From Uranotaenia lowii (lineage: Eukaryota; Arthropoda; Insecta; Diptera; Culicidae), in assembly GCF_029784155.1 (NCBI RefSeq), contig NC_073693.1:338102023-338166022 (forward strand): a stretch of 64,000 bases of DNA, in the 5' to 3' direction. The notes below the pieces were generated by a model, which had not been told where the DNA came from, did not search any database, and saw only the letters and a program-made list of their open reading frames with translations. Below are positions 1 through 13,232 of this stretch, piece by piece (the stretch's first letter is position 1; the number at the start of each line of letters is the position of its first letter). The position numbers and the translations under genes are program-made.

Positions 1-994
1 ATCTGGTCATGCCGAGCGAATTAATGTTGAATGGTGTTCCAGCTACCTTCCTATTACAAGAGAGTTGCTTTATCACCGCAGGTAGCTGCCGAGTGAAGAG
101 TTTGTGAAACATAATCTATTTATAATTTCGGGTCACAGCATTCATAATTGATGTTGGTTTGTTGGTATTTTTACTTGTGAATTGGGGGACACTTTTTAAT
201 ACACATAGGCCCACCGTAGCGGAAAAAAAGAAACCATGTACTCAAATTGATTTTACTCAACACAGTTCCATTAGCCTCATTTATTAAAAAAAAAATTGAT
301 ATTTAAATCCGTTCTTACTTATTAGAAGGGAAATGTTTGATTCACATGAGTTGATAATCATTTTTAAATATAACATTAAACGGCAGTATTCGAAAAAGTT
401 GATTTTAGATTTCGATTTTTAAGATATAGCACAGAGGAATCAAACTAGACTAATCTGAAGGAGGTAAGGTAGGTTTTTTTTTAGAATTACTGAGAAATCA
501 AAGGGTTATCAATAAAAAATTCCCAGTTTGCGTACCGTAATAAAGCATAGACTGATTCCACACAAAGGCGATACTTAAATTACCGCAGAAAATCTGCAGC
601 CATCATCAAAAGACAAAAAAACAACAAAATTCTGTCACTAAAGCTCATTGAAACGAGCTAGGCATCAAGAAAAGATGAAAGTAAACACATTATTCAAAAT
701 CTCATAAAAATATGATGATCAAGATTCATTTCTCCACAATTAGTCATTGATTAATTTTGAAAAAAATCATTAAAAATAATCATTGATTTCCTCAAGCAAA
801 CCCAAAATCAAATATTTTCTGCAATTTTTATTCATTAGTCGTTCCCCTCTCTGAAAGAAGGTTAACTTCGTTGTATCCTCGTGGATTATCAATTTCAATT
901 TTAAGATTTTTAATAGCAGCTTCCACCTAGCTTATTGTTGTTGATCAATTACTGGAATTCGAATAATAAAGCACCGAAAAAATCAATGATTTCA
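1..994. other. AT-rich non-coding DNA, no gene seen
   Basis: No coding region, RNA gene or repeat structure could be supported. Homopolymer A/T runs and stop codons are frequent in all frames. It probably belongs to the intron of the minus-strand GPCR gene whose exons lie at 16.25 and 58.8 kb, but only gene orientation suggests this. Confidence 0.6.
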
Positions 995-1730
995 TTAAGG
1001 GGGGGGTAGGGTCTAACACTTTCAAAAAATCGATTTTTTTATTTTTTTATTTTCTTATTGTAAAACATTTCAAGAATGTTGTGTCAAATTTTCAAGTCAA
1101 TTGAAGCAAAACTGCAGAAATTATAGGCCTTTATCTCCTCCTATCTAATACTGCAAGAAAGCAAGAGCAGAAACTTCAAACGCGTTTTTCTCGAAAGCAC
1201 ATTTTTAAAGTCCGTGGACATCGTCATTTGAAAACTTCTTATCCGATTCTTTTCAAATTTGGAACATAGTTTCTACATATAAAATACCAGACCCCAACGT
1301 TTTTCTTTTTTGTTTTTTTTTACTTTGGGGAGATTTTACAGGTGAAAAATGGCGGATTTTTTCGTGAAAAATCGTAGTTTTTACTTCAAACAGTCACAAA
1401 AATTTCATAAATTTTTTTTTAAGTTAAATAAAAACGTTGGGGTCCAGAAAAACATGTATTTAAAATATTTCGCTCTGATTTTTTGACTTCAGATGATTCT
1501 GTGCTGAGATACAGTGTCCACCGCAAATCCTGTTTTTTAAAAGGCATCCTCGAAAGTGCTCCGTTACCGGCTCATTTTTCAATATTTTTCTACGAAAAAA
1601 TTACTAAATGTTCTTTTAACAATGCTCAGTATAATTCAAAAAATTTGAATACATTTGTTTGAACGATAGCTCTAGAAAAAAATCGTGAAAATGGTGTTTT
1701 TTATACCCGTTAGACCCCCCCCCCCCTTAA
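995..1730. mobile_element. TTAA-flanked MITE, copy A
   Basis: The element sits between two TTAA tetranucleotides (995-998 and 1727-1730). Its ends are inverted repeats: GGGGGGTAGGGTCTAAC on the left and GTTAGACCCCCCCC on the right. TTAA duplication is the mark of piggyBac-type transposases and of mosquito Wuneng-like MITEs. No ORF is present, so it is non-autonomous. An internal inverted pair around GACCCCAACGTTTTT (about 1290-1305 and 1430-1445) would form a second hairpin. A shorter copy lies in opposite orientation at 43111-43600, which supports the boundaries. Superfamily assignment rests only on the TSD and is tentative, because piggyBac ends normally start with C rather than G. Confidence 0.85.
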
Positions 1731-2330
1731 TCTTCTCTAAAATGAATTGGAAAATTTTAACTAGGTATCCTTCCGTTTATATAAAACCCGATTTCAGACA
1801 TTTGACAGTGGGGTGGTGCCTTCCTTACATCCTGTAAATTATAACATATGACACTTAATAATAAACAAATGATACAACTCTAAATTTTGAATCATCATAT
1901 TATGTTCAAAGAATTCCGAACGCATTAAATCCATAATGAAGCAATAATGAATCCTTAGTTTTTAGTTAATTTGAAACCAATTGATGGGGTTTGAATGGTT
2001 GAATCCTGAAAAATCCTGTAAGATGTCCTTCCTATGAAGTTTTTCAAAATAAGTATAATTTCAATGTACTCTGTTTGGAATTACAGCATATGGTAACTTA
2101 AAAATAAAAGAAATATAAATTTAAAGAACGCGAATTTCAAGCCAAAATTAATGCACTTATCAATGGATTGTAGCCTTTCATACAAAATGTCAATTATATA
2201 TTGACACATATGATGCAAAGCCTTTTTTACAGTTAACTCGAAATAAACTTCTCGACAATTTACAAAACTGAGAAAATTGAGAAACATAACAAGAAAAACA
2301 CTTAAGAGGATATTTCAGCATTGTAAAAAA
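1731..2330. other. AT-rich non-coding DNA
   Basis: Nothing recognisable: no coding frame of interest, no terminal repeats, no tandem array. Confidence 0.5.
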
Positions 2331-2662
2331 CTGCGTTGTTTGCAATTGATGAAGTTGAGAAAATTGAATTATTTTTTAAATTGACAACAATGACAAAAAT
2401 GACAATTTTACATAGTCTCATTTTAATAATTTTTTTTTATGTCAGTTTCTTCAATTTTTGTCTTTATTCTATTTTTTTGTCAAAACAAATAAATTTTGTC
2501 ATTTTAAGCATTTTGTCCCTTTTGTTATTCTTATAAATTTGTCAATTTTAACAAAAAGATCATGCATTTTTCAAAAGTGATTGAATATAAAAAAATTAAA
2601 ATAAATGGACAATGTCCCTGTTAATCAATTTGACAAAATATTCAAAATATGAAATTTTATAA
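2331..2662. repeat. Degenerate edge of the 9-bp satellite
   Basis: Scattered GACAAAAATGACAATTTT-like and TTTGTCATTTT-like words occur in both orientations next to the perfect array. They look like decayed or rearranged copies of the 9-bp unit rather than coding sequence. Confidence 0.5.
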
Positions 2663-3301
2663 TATTGACAAAATTGACAAAATTGACAAAATTGACAAAA
2701 TTGACAAAATTGACAAAATTGACAAAATTGACAAAATTGACAAAATTGACAAAATTGACAAAATTGACAAAATTGACAAAAATGACAAAATTGACAAAAT
2801 TGACAAAATTGACAAAATTGACAAAATTGACAAAATTGACAAAATTGACAAAATTGACAAAATTGACAAAATTAACAAAATTGACAAAATTGACAAAATT
2901 GACAAAATTGACAAAATTGACAAAGTTGACAAAATTGACAAAATTGACAAAATTGACAAAATTGACAAAATTGACAAAATTGACAAAATTGACAAAATTG
3001 ACAAAATTGACAAAATTGACAAAATTGACAAAATTGACAAAATTGACAAAATTGACAAAATTGACAGAATTGACAAAATTGACAAAATTGACAAAATTGA
3101 CAAAATTGACAAAATTGACAAAATTGACAAAATTGACAAAATTGACAAAATTGACAAAATTGACAAAATTGACAAAATTTACAAAATTGACAAAATTGAC
3201 AAAATTGACAAAATTGACAAAATTGACAAAATTGACAAAATTGACAAAATTGACAAAATTGACAAAATTGACAAAATTAGCCAAATTGACAAAAATTAAC
3301 G
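2663..3301 (+). repeat. 9-bp satellite array 1, (ATTGACAAA)n
   Basis: About 70 head-to-tail copies of ATTGACAAA with very few variants: an ATGAC unit near 2780, TTAAC near 2871, GTTGAC near 2923, GACAG near 3065 and TTTAC near 3180. Because the period is a multiple of three, several frames on both strands stay open (Lys-Ile-Asp, Thr-Lys-Leu, Asn-Phe-Val and Ser-Ile-Leu repeats). There is no sign these are proteins: every frame is equally simple and no start context or flanking coding exists. The same unit recurs at 59450-60115. Confidence 0.97.
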
Positions 3302-4962
3302 TCCAAAATTGGAATCTGGCATTGGATTTCATCTATGAGCCGCAACCTGAAATTCGAAGCCACTTTTACAATTTTAGAGTGACTTTGTTTAATTAACATC
3401 GAAGGATAAGCACTCCAGATTAGAGATTCATCCGGGCTTAGCCGATTTTTTTTTTAATTTTGAGGTTAATCCGGTCTGGTCCGGATGCCTGGATTATTCA
3501 TATTATTTGAAAATGAAACAAAAATCTCAAACTTTGTTTTCTGTTAACAAATGTTTTGGAGTGATTTTCAAAAAATGATTTTGGCGCTGCTGATGTGTTT
3601 TGACAAAAAATTCAAATTTCAAGTAATTTTTAATTTACGTTCTCATTGATTTTTTTGCACTTATTCCTGAAATTTGCGCAGATTTTGTTCAAATAAAATG
3701 CCAGGAATTGCCCGGTCCAGCTACGTGAAATAATAATTTGGGAATGCTTATCTTAGCACTTCACTGAAACCTTTATTTTTTTCATTTAATCTCTTACAAA
3801 ACAAAAGTTTTTGTACTGTTCCGTTTAATAATTACCTTATACATTTTTGTACAGGATCCCTGATGAAAGTGTTAAGTAACGCCGAAACGTTGGACCGAAA
3901 ATAAAAGTTTTTGGAATCAAATATTTTTGTTTTGTTTAGTCGTTCAAGTTTTAACTAACAACTTGTTTATGTTGACAAATCGTATTTTTCTACTTGAAAT
4001 TAGTTTCGGCTATCATTTCGCAGCTTGTTTTAAACACCTATTTAATCGGTTTTACCGGTTTTAGTGATAGCTCTTTTATTTGAAATTTGGATTTTGTTGT
4101 CAACGCAGTAATCATTTGTGCATTAGTATCTATATGAGGAAAAACTTTCCTCGGTACACTTATCATGGTAATTTTTGTAATTTTTGTGATAAATTTTACC
4201 CCTAAATATATGCATGTATCTCTTGCTTCTTTGAATATACGTGTGGGTAAAGGAAATCATGTTTTTCAGATTGGTATAAAATAAGTGAAAATCAGCTAAG
4301 CGAACAACATAAATCAATCATCTTTTACATTTAAAACAGTGACAGTTTGAGAAAAACTTTTTTTCTATTTTACGGCAATCGAACTCTACGAGTTTAAATG
4401 TTAATTTACGTTTGTCCGTTTTTATGAAGAGGTGAAAAAAATTGGGGGTTGATTAAAAACTGGAAGTTTTTTTTTTGTTTTTTTTTCTATGTTTTGCTGT
4501 TGTACAAATTCACAGAATCCAAAAAGCGAGCTAGGCAAGCTGAGTTTGATAGGAATATCACAAAAAATCTAGGCCTAGCAGGCCTAATTTATCTAATAAT
4601 CTGGCGAAATCCGGGCATTTGATTTAAAAAATTTCAATAAAAAATCCGAGCAATATCCGGGCACATTTGGATAAAACCAAAGAAATTATTCTACTAAAAT
4701 ATAGAAGAAACTCAAATGAAACTTTTTTTTTCATCGATACACATCAGCAAATTTAAAATCGTATTGAAGGCTTCCTAAAATCAGTTTACGAATATTTTGA
4801 TGAACTTGCGAAAAAACATCTATTATTGACGTAAAAATAAAAAAAATATAATACAATGCGCAAATAAAGTGAAGAAATCCGGGCAAAATCCGGGCTTTTT
4901 CAGAGAAATTCGGCCAAGACTTTGCTCAAATTTTAAAGCAAATATCTGGGAAATCTGACAAG
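3302..4962. other. Non-coding DNA with TCCGGGC-type repeat debris
   Basis: Fragments around 3425-3490, 3705-3720 and 4605-4890 carry repeated TCCGGGC/GCCCGGA words typical of dispersed insect repeats, but no matched ends or target duplications were found. A possible hammerhead-like motif at 3853-3895 is listed separately. No gene was recognised. Confidence 0.5.
3853..3895 (+). other. Possible hammerhead-like / Penelope-type terminal motif
   Basis: The sequence has CTGATGA (from 3859) followed, after a small hairpin (GTGTT, loop AAGT, AACGC), by CGAAACGTTGG. CTGATGA and GAAAC are the invariant core boxes of hammerhead ribozymes, and Penelope-like retroelements are known to carry such motifs near their termini. 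The fit is imperfect: stem II does not abut the CTGATGA box and I could not draw a convincing stem I. It may equally be the conserved tail of another retroelement. Confidence 0.3.
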
Positions 4963-6159
4963 CTTAGTATTAGAGATGTACCGAATATTCGGTAGCCCGA
5001 ATATTCGGCGCCGAATACCGCCAAAAAACCGTTAAGCCGAATATTCGGCTCACCGAATAGTTGAGCTAGGTATTCGGCCGAATAGGCCGAATAGGTCGAA
5101 TAGGCCGAATATTTATTTTTTCAAACTTATACTAAAACTGACATCTCAAATTTTTCAACTGATGTTGGATAATTCACAAAATATCCAAAATTTATGTTGA
5201 AAAACCTTCAAAATCATCAAACACTCATGGTTTTGGTAAAAAATTGTAGATGTATCCGTGTATTTTTCACTGTTGATAGCTTTATACTTTTATATTTACG
5301 TATATTCTAAATTTACTTGATATATCCAGGCTAGCCCATAAATCAAATAAAGAATTCGAGAAATGTTAAATCTAATTTTTTGCAAAATCAAATTAAATAA
5401 TCGAATGTCACTTTGATTTTTTTTAAATTTTCTGTTACAAAACGATTGTTTAGAGTACATTTATTCGTTAGATTCGATTTAAACACTGCTTTTGTATTTC
5501 GATAAAAACTTTGAAGTAATTTTATTTCTTTTCCCTCTTGTATGTTTGAGAATAATACCTAGTTTCTGTTAAGATTTTCCCTATTTTTCACAAGTTTTTC
5601 AAAAAATCGTTTTGACCCGGAAGTGTAGAAAAGTGTTGTAGAAAGTATTGTATGCTTGACTCAGCATTGCTTGAGGTCAGAGATCATCGTTATTTTTGTC
5701 AACTATTTTGATGACATCTAGCCAAAATTAGACATTCATCTATTTCAATATAAATAAAAGCAATTTCAAATAGCTTAACACCTGTTTTGACATGTTTTGT
5801 CCTAAATTTCAGTGGAATTCAATCTATTTTGTGATTAACGTCCTAGAACCTACAAGTCATCTGATGTCTTTTTAGCTAATGGGGTTATTTTGAAAATGAA
5901 ATAGACCTTTAATTAAAAAAGTTCTGATACATCTGGTTGGAAATAATCGACTTTAAAACATGAGGGACATTAAGATGGCTGAAATAGAAAAATTCTAATA
6001 GAAATAGCAGTAGAAATAGAAGTATTTCTATTGAAAACTCAACAGAATATTCAACCGAATATTCGGCCGATATTCGTTTGGCCGAATAGTTGAAAAAGTC
6101 AATATTCGGTATTCGGCCGTTCGCCGAATATCACTATTCGGTACGTCTCTACTTAGTAT
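4963..6159. mobile_element. hAT-type MITE with 8-bp TSD CTTAGTAT
   Basis: An 8-bp direct repeat CTTAGTAT flanks the element at 4963-4970 and 6152-6159; the element itself is 4971-6151 (1181 bp). Its ends are inverted: TAGAGATGTACCGAATA on the left and, read from the right end, TAGAGACGTACCGAATA. Both subterminal zones are packed with CCGAATATTCGG words, a likely transposase-binding array. The 8-bp TSD and TAGAG terminus are hAT hallmarks, and the duplication fits the nTnnnnAn preference. No transposase ORF is present, so it must be mobilised in trans. Confidence 0.93.
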
Positions 6160-6162
6160 AGT

Positions 6163-9100
6163 TGCTAACCCAGGCGCGGTCCTATGGGGGGGTGATCGGG
6201 TTGATCACCCCCCCCCCCCCTCCCCAAGCGGCAAAATACCCGAAAATGCTTGAATTTCTATAAAAACTTGTAACTTTTCTTAGTAGATGTGCTTTTAAAT
6301 TTTCAAAATTTTCCACTCCGTGGGGGTGTTTATTCAACAAAAAAGTTTGTTTATCACTTAAAAGGCTCAATATTGAAAAAAGTCGGTCCACCAAACTCAA
6401 GCAGCTTTAACTTGTAATTCACTGGACTGAATTATACCAAATAACTTTTGTTGATAAGTTACTAAAATTGTGTTGTTGAGTGTTGATTTTGAATGTGCTT
6501 TTAATGAAATATAGGGACAACTTTTTTAAAACTGTCACTAATTTCCCTCATATGCCTAAATTAACACGAGCAAATCGTAATAAATTTTATATTTGCTTCA
6601 AATTCAGAGCTTCTAAATTCTTGATTTTGTTTTGAATTTTAATGAAATGACAAATTTGAAAAAGTCATATAGGGGGTGAATATGGTTATAACACTGAAAT
6701 ACTTGAAATATTTGTTCTGTTGTCATCATACATTTATTGCCTTCAATATGCAGTTTCTTTTTTATTTGCTCAGATTTATATGCAGTTTCTTTTTTATTTG
6801 CTCAGATTTAGAAGGAAACAATAAAAAAAATCATTAAATTATAAACGTACAGAATCATGTGATTTTCAATTTTCTTTATTTTTAGGAATTTCTACCATGT
6901 TTAATGGATAAACAGATCTTGGTCTAAGAAGTAAAAAACTTTTGACCTTCAAGTGTTAAATTACCTTTGTTGTAAGAAATTTAAATTTTAGTCAATTTAT
7001 CCATCGGGGAGATCAGTTTTCCAGTAGGGGTTTAAGAAACGTATGACTTCAATTGACCATCTAACTTTCTAATCTTTCTTTTTGTCTTTTAGTCACCAAT
7101 ATTTCGAAAAACGAATTCAATCGTAATAAACAACAAGTGTTGATGCCGCATTAAATTCATGTTTGAGGAAGTTTTGAGCAGCGAAAAGCTTCCCATTTGT
7201 TTTTTTGTAATTCAAAATATTTTTTAAATCGAAGGAAAATTATCAATTTAGAATCAGGAAGAGTCATTCTAATAAAACTTCACTTAAAGAATAAAAAGCT
7301 AATACATATCTGAAATTTAAATATTAATTTGAATTTTAAAATCTGTATTTTCTTTTGTTTACAGCTGTATTATTGAGAATTTTTGAACTTTATAAGGTCA
7401 TATCAGATGTCAAATGCTAACCTCATTTTAAAATCTAAAGTACCTAGTGCTATTTTCACTTGCGTACAACGAATTCTTGACTTATTGCAGAATAAGAAAT
7501 CAGGTTCTGAATCACAGTTTTTTCACCCTCAATTTACCACCATCGAAATATGAATTATAAACTTAAAATAAATAACCTATATTATGAAATTCAAAAACAA
7601 AAATTTAAATTTCAGATCTGATTTTATTTAATTCTGTTTGAAATGTATCACATCAAACATTCATATTATGAATGACCATGAAAAAAATTCATGTCCTGCC
7701 AAACAGAAATCGAATATAAAATATTCGTGGTAAAAGTTTACATTTTAAAAAATCTTCTCAAGAGATTTCAGCAACAATAAATCGTAAAAGAGATCACGTG
7801 TTATGACTCACGTACGTTCCCTATGAGTTTTTAGAGCCATAAAGGAACAAAAAACTATTTATAAAAGCTGTTTGTGTTGGCGATAGAGATTCAAATTCAT
7901 CTCCAGAACCCAAAATCAGCATTCAAAACTATAACACGAGGAAACAAAACTCACATTTTCCGGGGTGCAAAGAACCTTAAAACTGATTTCGACTTATTTA
8001 GGAGCACTAAATGCAAATTTGTATTTTTTATCAGCTCTTGGTTCCGGTATAAATTTTGAAAATACAAGGTTTATAGAATTTTTTTTTTGCACTTTTTAGC
8101 AAAAGTGTAAAATATCAAAAAGATTTAGAAAAAAGGTTTTAACTTAATGATCAATTTTCATGAAGACTGTGAGTAATTTACCGTGAGAAAAAATAATAGA
8201 AGTAGGTATCTTTCCCCATTCAGCAAAATAAGATGATAATCTTGACGAAATATGTATTGTTTTTTCCGGGAATTTGTTATTTTTTGGCAACCTTCCCTCT
8301 AATTTTTATCGATGAATGAACAAAGGATAATGAAAAGATTTCACATATTTTTAGTTGTTCTTGAAGGTTAGTTACTTCCTCAATTATCATTGATCGATGT
8401 CACTCTACTACTCTAAGTTTTAAAATTAATAAATGCCAGAGACTAAGAAGGAAGAGAAAAAATCTGAAAAAAAAATCGAGTTTGAGACGAAATCGTTCAT
8501 AATCAGTTTGCCTTCGTTTAATTTTTCCCTTGTTAATTAAAACTATCCCCTTATCATTCCACTATTTTTTCGGCAACAAGGCAATCTATCATGCTAAACA
8601 GTCAGAAGATATTTTAGTGCTTTCAGATTATCTACACAATAATATTGAAATTTTTAGTAAAAATTTAGCTTAAGGTTTTAAATTCTGAACCTGAAAGCTT
8701 GGCCATTTCAATTGCAAATAATTGAGACTCTTCACTAAAACAAAGTATTACATTCGGAATTAACTTTTCATTTCATTTTTTTATAGTTCAAAATTATTTA
8801 AATATTAGGAATTTTGAGAAGGTTCCTACATGAACAGTAAAAAAAGATTAATCACATTTTTTTAAAATTTATTTGATTTGTTGTAGACCAATAGTTCATG
8901 TAGTTCATTATTCATCTCTTTTTTCATACTTTTTTAAATACATGTTGTTCAGTGAAATTGAGGGAGAAAGGAGGAGCAGTGTGCAGCTTATATTGTAGAC
9001 TCATTTGCAATTGACCATTCCCCCCCCCACCCCTCCGCAATCCCTCCCCGCTCCTTCCACTCACTCAAATGATTGTTTTTTTCACTAGATATTAACGTTC

Positions 9101-9183
9101 CTTTATATTGACTGATTTTTGAAAATTGGAAAATCACCCCCCCCCCCCCAAGAGCCAGCTCTAGGACCGCCCCTGTGCTAACC
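6163..9183. mobile_element. Degenerate 3.0-kb hAT-type transposon with TSD TGCTAACC
   Basis: TGCTAACC occurs at 6163-6170 and again at 9176-9183. The element between them (6171-9175) starts CAGGCGCGGTCCTA and ends TAGGACCGCCCCTG, inverted with one mismatch, followed inward on both sides by long G or C runs. The CAGGGGCGG-type end plus an 8-bp TSD identifies a hAT element. Its length would suit an autonomous copy, but no frame carries a recognisable transposase, so it is either very decayed or non-autonomous. It begins only 3 bp from the TSD of the preceding hAT MITE. Confidence 0.9.
6747..6810 (+). repeat. 32-bp exact tandem duplication inside the hAT element
   Basis: A 32-bp sequence beginning TATGCAGTTTC and ending CTCAGATTTA occupies 6747-6778 and is repeated without change at 6779-6810. 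Absence of divergence suggests a recent replication slip. Confidence 0.9.
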
Positions 9184-11200
9184 CAAACCCAGTAACCCAA
9201 ATCGGTTGAATTCCTACAAAAAAGAACAGAAAGTCAAAATTTCGATAATGGTCTTTGATCTAAAAATTAGAAAGCTCCGATTTGTAACAAAATAGTTACT
9301 AACGATTCACTCGGGGTTAGTTTACAAAATCATATCGAAACTTAAATTCAAGGAACATACAGTATGGCGTTGCTCATTTTTTATTTCCAGTTCAAAATAA
9401 AAAGGCATCGATTTTAAATTTAAGTTTAAGAAGTTCTAGATTTGAAGTTTAATAGGATTATGATTAGAATTTTTCCTCGATGAATGTGTTGCAACACACC
9501 CAGGGGTGGAACTAGTGTGGAAAAAACATGGTGGCTCCAGAGAGTGTTTTCGTGGCAAGAGCAGAGTGTTTTAAATCAAGATTTTACATATTTGAATGTT
9601 AGAAAAAGACCAGGAATAACTCAAAATTAAGAAATGTTTCAAAAATTCGAGTTCGATAACGTTCTGGGTGACATGATTGTTACATGAAATTTTTGTTAAA
9701 AACTCAGTAAGGGAATACTTAATAGTTTTATGCAAGTTTCATATATTCAATGAAAGATTCAAACCAAAAAATTGAAAAATGAAATTTCATTTTGGTACTT
9801 TTTCTGGATTAATATTAATTTTCATTTCACACATTATTTAGAGAAACATGAGTTCCTACTACAAAAATTCTCTATGTTTAGTTCGAAGCTAATTTTCACC
9901 TAAATTTGATTTGTCATGCGATCGTTTTCACAAATGAGGAAAACAAATCACAAATTTTGTTCGAACCTTTCATTTATTCCCAAAACAGTGATCAATAATA
10001 AAATGGAATCACTCTTCAAGAGTCTCTTGCCCTTCGTACCGGTAGATTCAACGTTTTGCAAATGACAAATTGCACCGAACTGGAAAAGACCTCTGTAATA
10101 GATATACAGACAGTCATCCAGACAGCCAGACATTGCCAAAGATTTATGAGCGTATCCCGGAAACGAGAACATCCCTAACCCAAAACACGATTTCGTCTGG
10201 CTTGAGGATATGGGTTATGGTGCGTGTGCGGTTTATCTTAACGACATATTCCGGGAACAGCGAATGACTTCCGGTTGAATACGCAAATTTACTCGCACTT
10301 CTGCTGAGTTAGGTGTGTTTTGTATACATATGTATGTCTTTACATTAATCCTCGAAGCCAAGTGCTGCCATGGAGAGTCAGATTTCTGTGTGTTTGTTTG
10401 TCATGTCAGACAGGGGGTGTTGAGATTAACAGCTTCCAAGCTAGATTGCTGCTCCTTCTCACCCCTCCAAAAATCTTCGAGGGAAGTCACTTCACGAAAA
10501 CCCAGAACAGATTGCTTGGCTCCCATTATTTTGCCATTTCCGCCAACAATTTCTGCCGGTAGTTCCTGTAGCAGCAACACGTAGCACAACAGACACCAAA
10601 ACATCATCGAGAGAAAGAGCAACGCCAAAAAAAAAAAAATCTTCTCCAGCAACCGGAAAATTACGCCTTTTGTAGACTTTTCTCATTAACTAACTCCCTA
10701 TGCTTGGGATTTTCGCTCGAGCTGGCATGACTTGACTTGACTGGGATGAAAGTCATTATTAGTTACGTAGTTTTCCGGGGTATTTTTTTCTACTACCATC
10801 TACATATCTCTGTCTTTAGTACTCTTGAGCCATCTGATGAACTGCCGGCGTTTTTCTTTTTTTCGTTTGTTCTGCTGTTTTGCCTAACATCTCTAAAAGG
10901 CTTCCGGTTGCTGCCAGGAGTCTGTTATAGGAGAGTAGGTATGCAACTAAAAATATTAACTAAACGAGCAACTGCGAGGAAAACTTTGAATTGTCTTGTC
11001 TGTGGGGTAACTTCTCAAATGAATTATCCAACGACGAATCCAACACCGGCGTAGTTAAGTGTACACGTAAGCAAACTAATTAGTGAGAAATTTAAGAAAG
11101 CTGTTGAGGCCGGTAGAATCCGGAACTTATTACGATGGAGTTAGGCTAATGTTTTGCTCATTTCAACCCATAACGGGTTCTACAAGGGAAGGGGTTAAAG
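9184..11200. other. Unassigned non-coding DNA
   Basis: Slightly more balanced base composition from about 9950 to 11060 gives short ORFs on both strands, none with a recognisable domain or credible splice context. Around 9500-9545 a CAGGGGTGGAACTAG end-like sequence and a stretch related to 63566-63616 are seen, but no partner end was found. Confidence 0.5.
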
Positions 11201-13232
11201 AATCATATTTTAAAATAAGATTGTTTAAAATTCAAATTTAGTAATAGGTTGAAATGAGAAAAATTATAATTAACACCACTTAAAAGAAAAGTGTGATGAA
11301 ATGGAAAAAAACGAAAATATAAAGGATATATATGTTAAGCAAAATAAAAAAAAAACAGTAGAAAGCAGTATAAAACATGCAATAAATTTAAATAAAAAGA
11401 AAAAAAATGTTCGCTAAAAAAAGAAAATAATTTTAATTAAAAAAATAGAAATACGAATAAAAGGGAACAACTATGAGAACAATAATAATAAACCATAAAA
11501 TTAAATCAGAATAGAAGGAAACAAATCAAACAAGAAAATTGGGGGTATGAAAAAAGATCAATGACAAATCAAAAGAAAAATATCGAAAAATTGAAGGATA
11601 AACAAAAATGTGTAAAAAAAAAAATTAGATGAAATTAAATTATCAAAACAAAAAAAAAGGTATCAAACATGAAACATTGAAAATTGAGAAATATATATAT
11701 TTTTTTAATAAGTTAAATAGGAAATCGAGAAAAAAATTAACCAAAATCGTTGAAACGGAAAAAATAAAAACCAAAGCAAATATTAAAATTTGAAGATTAA
11801 TAAGAAGAATGAAAGTAATAGGAAAATTTTGAAGATATATATTGAAAACACTTGAAGACGTTGACCAAATCGATGAAATTTTTAAAAAAAGATCGTTACG
11901 ACAAATAAAAAAGATGGGACATATAAAAAAGTAGAGCAAACTTCAAATATGAAAAATTTAGTAAGGAAAAAAAATGAAAAGAAAAAAAAACGAGAAAAAT
12001 TTAAATAATGAGAACAAAAACAATGTAAAATGTGAACCGAGTTTAAAGTATATTTGATAAAAATATCTTTTTTTGACATTTTATATCTTTACCAAATGCC
12101 ATGGCATAAGAAATTTAAAATTTTTTTGTACTTTTAAGCAAAGACGAAATATTCTGAAATGACATTATTAAAAAAAATCAATAAATTAGAAATTATTATT
12201 AAAACATATGCAACTTAGTAATGAAGATGAACTAAAAATTAAGATTTTAAATTAATAGAACATATACAAGAATTTAAAAAAAAAATGTCAATAGATTCCT
12301 ATCAAGGAAAATTTAAAACTTCTGATATATGAGAAAAACGATAAACATAAATAGTTTAAAATTTGCAAATTATGAGAAATCTATTCATTCGAGGATAGAA
12401 TCAACAAAGTTTTTCCTCAGTGAAGTGAAAAATTTGAGAAATTTGGGAATCAAGAGACATTTTGAGAAATTTGAAAAATCGGAAGAATTTAAGAAGTTTA
12501 TATAAAAAAAAAGTTCAAGAAAATTTTTAAAACTGACAGAATAACAAAATTTGAAAAACATGAAAAATTTGAAAACATTTTAGAAAAATGGGAAAATTTG
12601 ACAAATTTGAAAAATTAAATAAATTTGAAAAAATTGAAAATTTTGAAAAATTTGAAAGATTTGCAAATTTTGAAAAATTTGAAAGATTTGAAAAATATAA
12701 AAATTTGGAAATTATTTTAAAAAACATGGTAAATTTAAAAATAAGAAAATTTAAAAAATTTAAAAACTTTGGAAAAATTAAAAAATTTAAAAATTTGAAA
12801 AAATTAAAAAAAAATTAAAAATTGAAAAATTTGAAAAATTAAATTTTGATAAATTTAAAAAACTTTGAAAAATTTGAAAAATTTGAAAAATAAGCAACAT
12901 TTAAAAAATTTTAAAAATCTTAAAAATTGAAAAATTTAAAAAGAATGGAAAATACAAAAACGTTAAAAAATATAAAGAGGAATAAAAATTTAAAACGCAT
13001 TAAAAAATAAAAAAAAATTGAAAAATTTTAGAAAAGTTAAAAAAATTGTGAACAATTATGAACATCTGTATGAAATTGTATGAAATTTGAAACTGTTCTA
13101 GAAAATTCGAAAAATTAAAAAAATTTAAAAAAATTTTGGAAATTTTAAAATTTTGACAAATTTAAGACATTTGAAAAATTTGAAGAATTAGGAAAATTTG
13201 AGAAATTTTAAGCATTTGAGAAATTTGAGAAA
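11201..13232 (+). repeat. C-depleted, A/G/T tract: decayed satellite edge
   Basis: The plus strand here is almost devoid of C for long stretches and consists mainly of A with G and T. From about 12420 onwards, words such as GAAAAATTTGAAAAA and GAGAAATTTG become increasingly regular towards the perfect array that follows. This reads as the eroded left flank of the 9-bp satellite. No gene is present. Confidence 0.7.

Noticed and set aside
2663..3301. CRISPR-like array
   Set aside because: No spacers: units are contiguous 9-mers, in a eukaryotic genome.
2625..3396. Several long ORFs of Lys-Ile-Asp, Thr-Lys-Leu, Asn-Phe-Val or Ser-Ile-Leu repeats
   Set aside because: They arise in many frames at once from a stop-free 9-bp satellite; no start context, no conserved flank and no codon variation typical of selection.
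3421..3733. MITE starting TAGAGATTCATCCGGGC
   Set aside because: A partial inverted partner exists near 3720 but the 8-bp flanks do not match.
10300..11060. Protein-coding gene in a GC-richer patch
   Set aside because: Overlapping short ORFs on both strands, none with a domain or credible splice sites.
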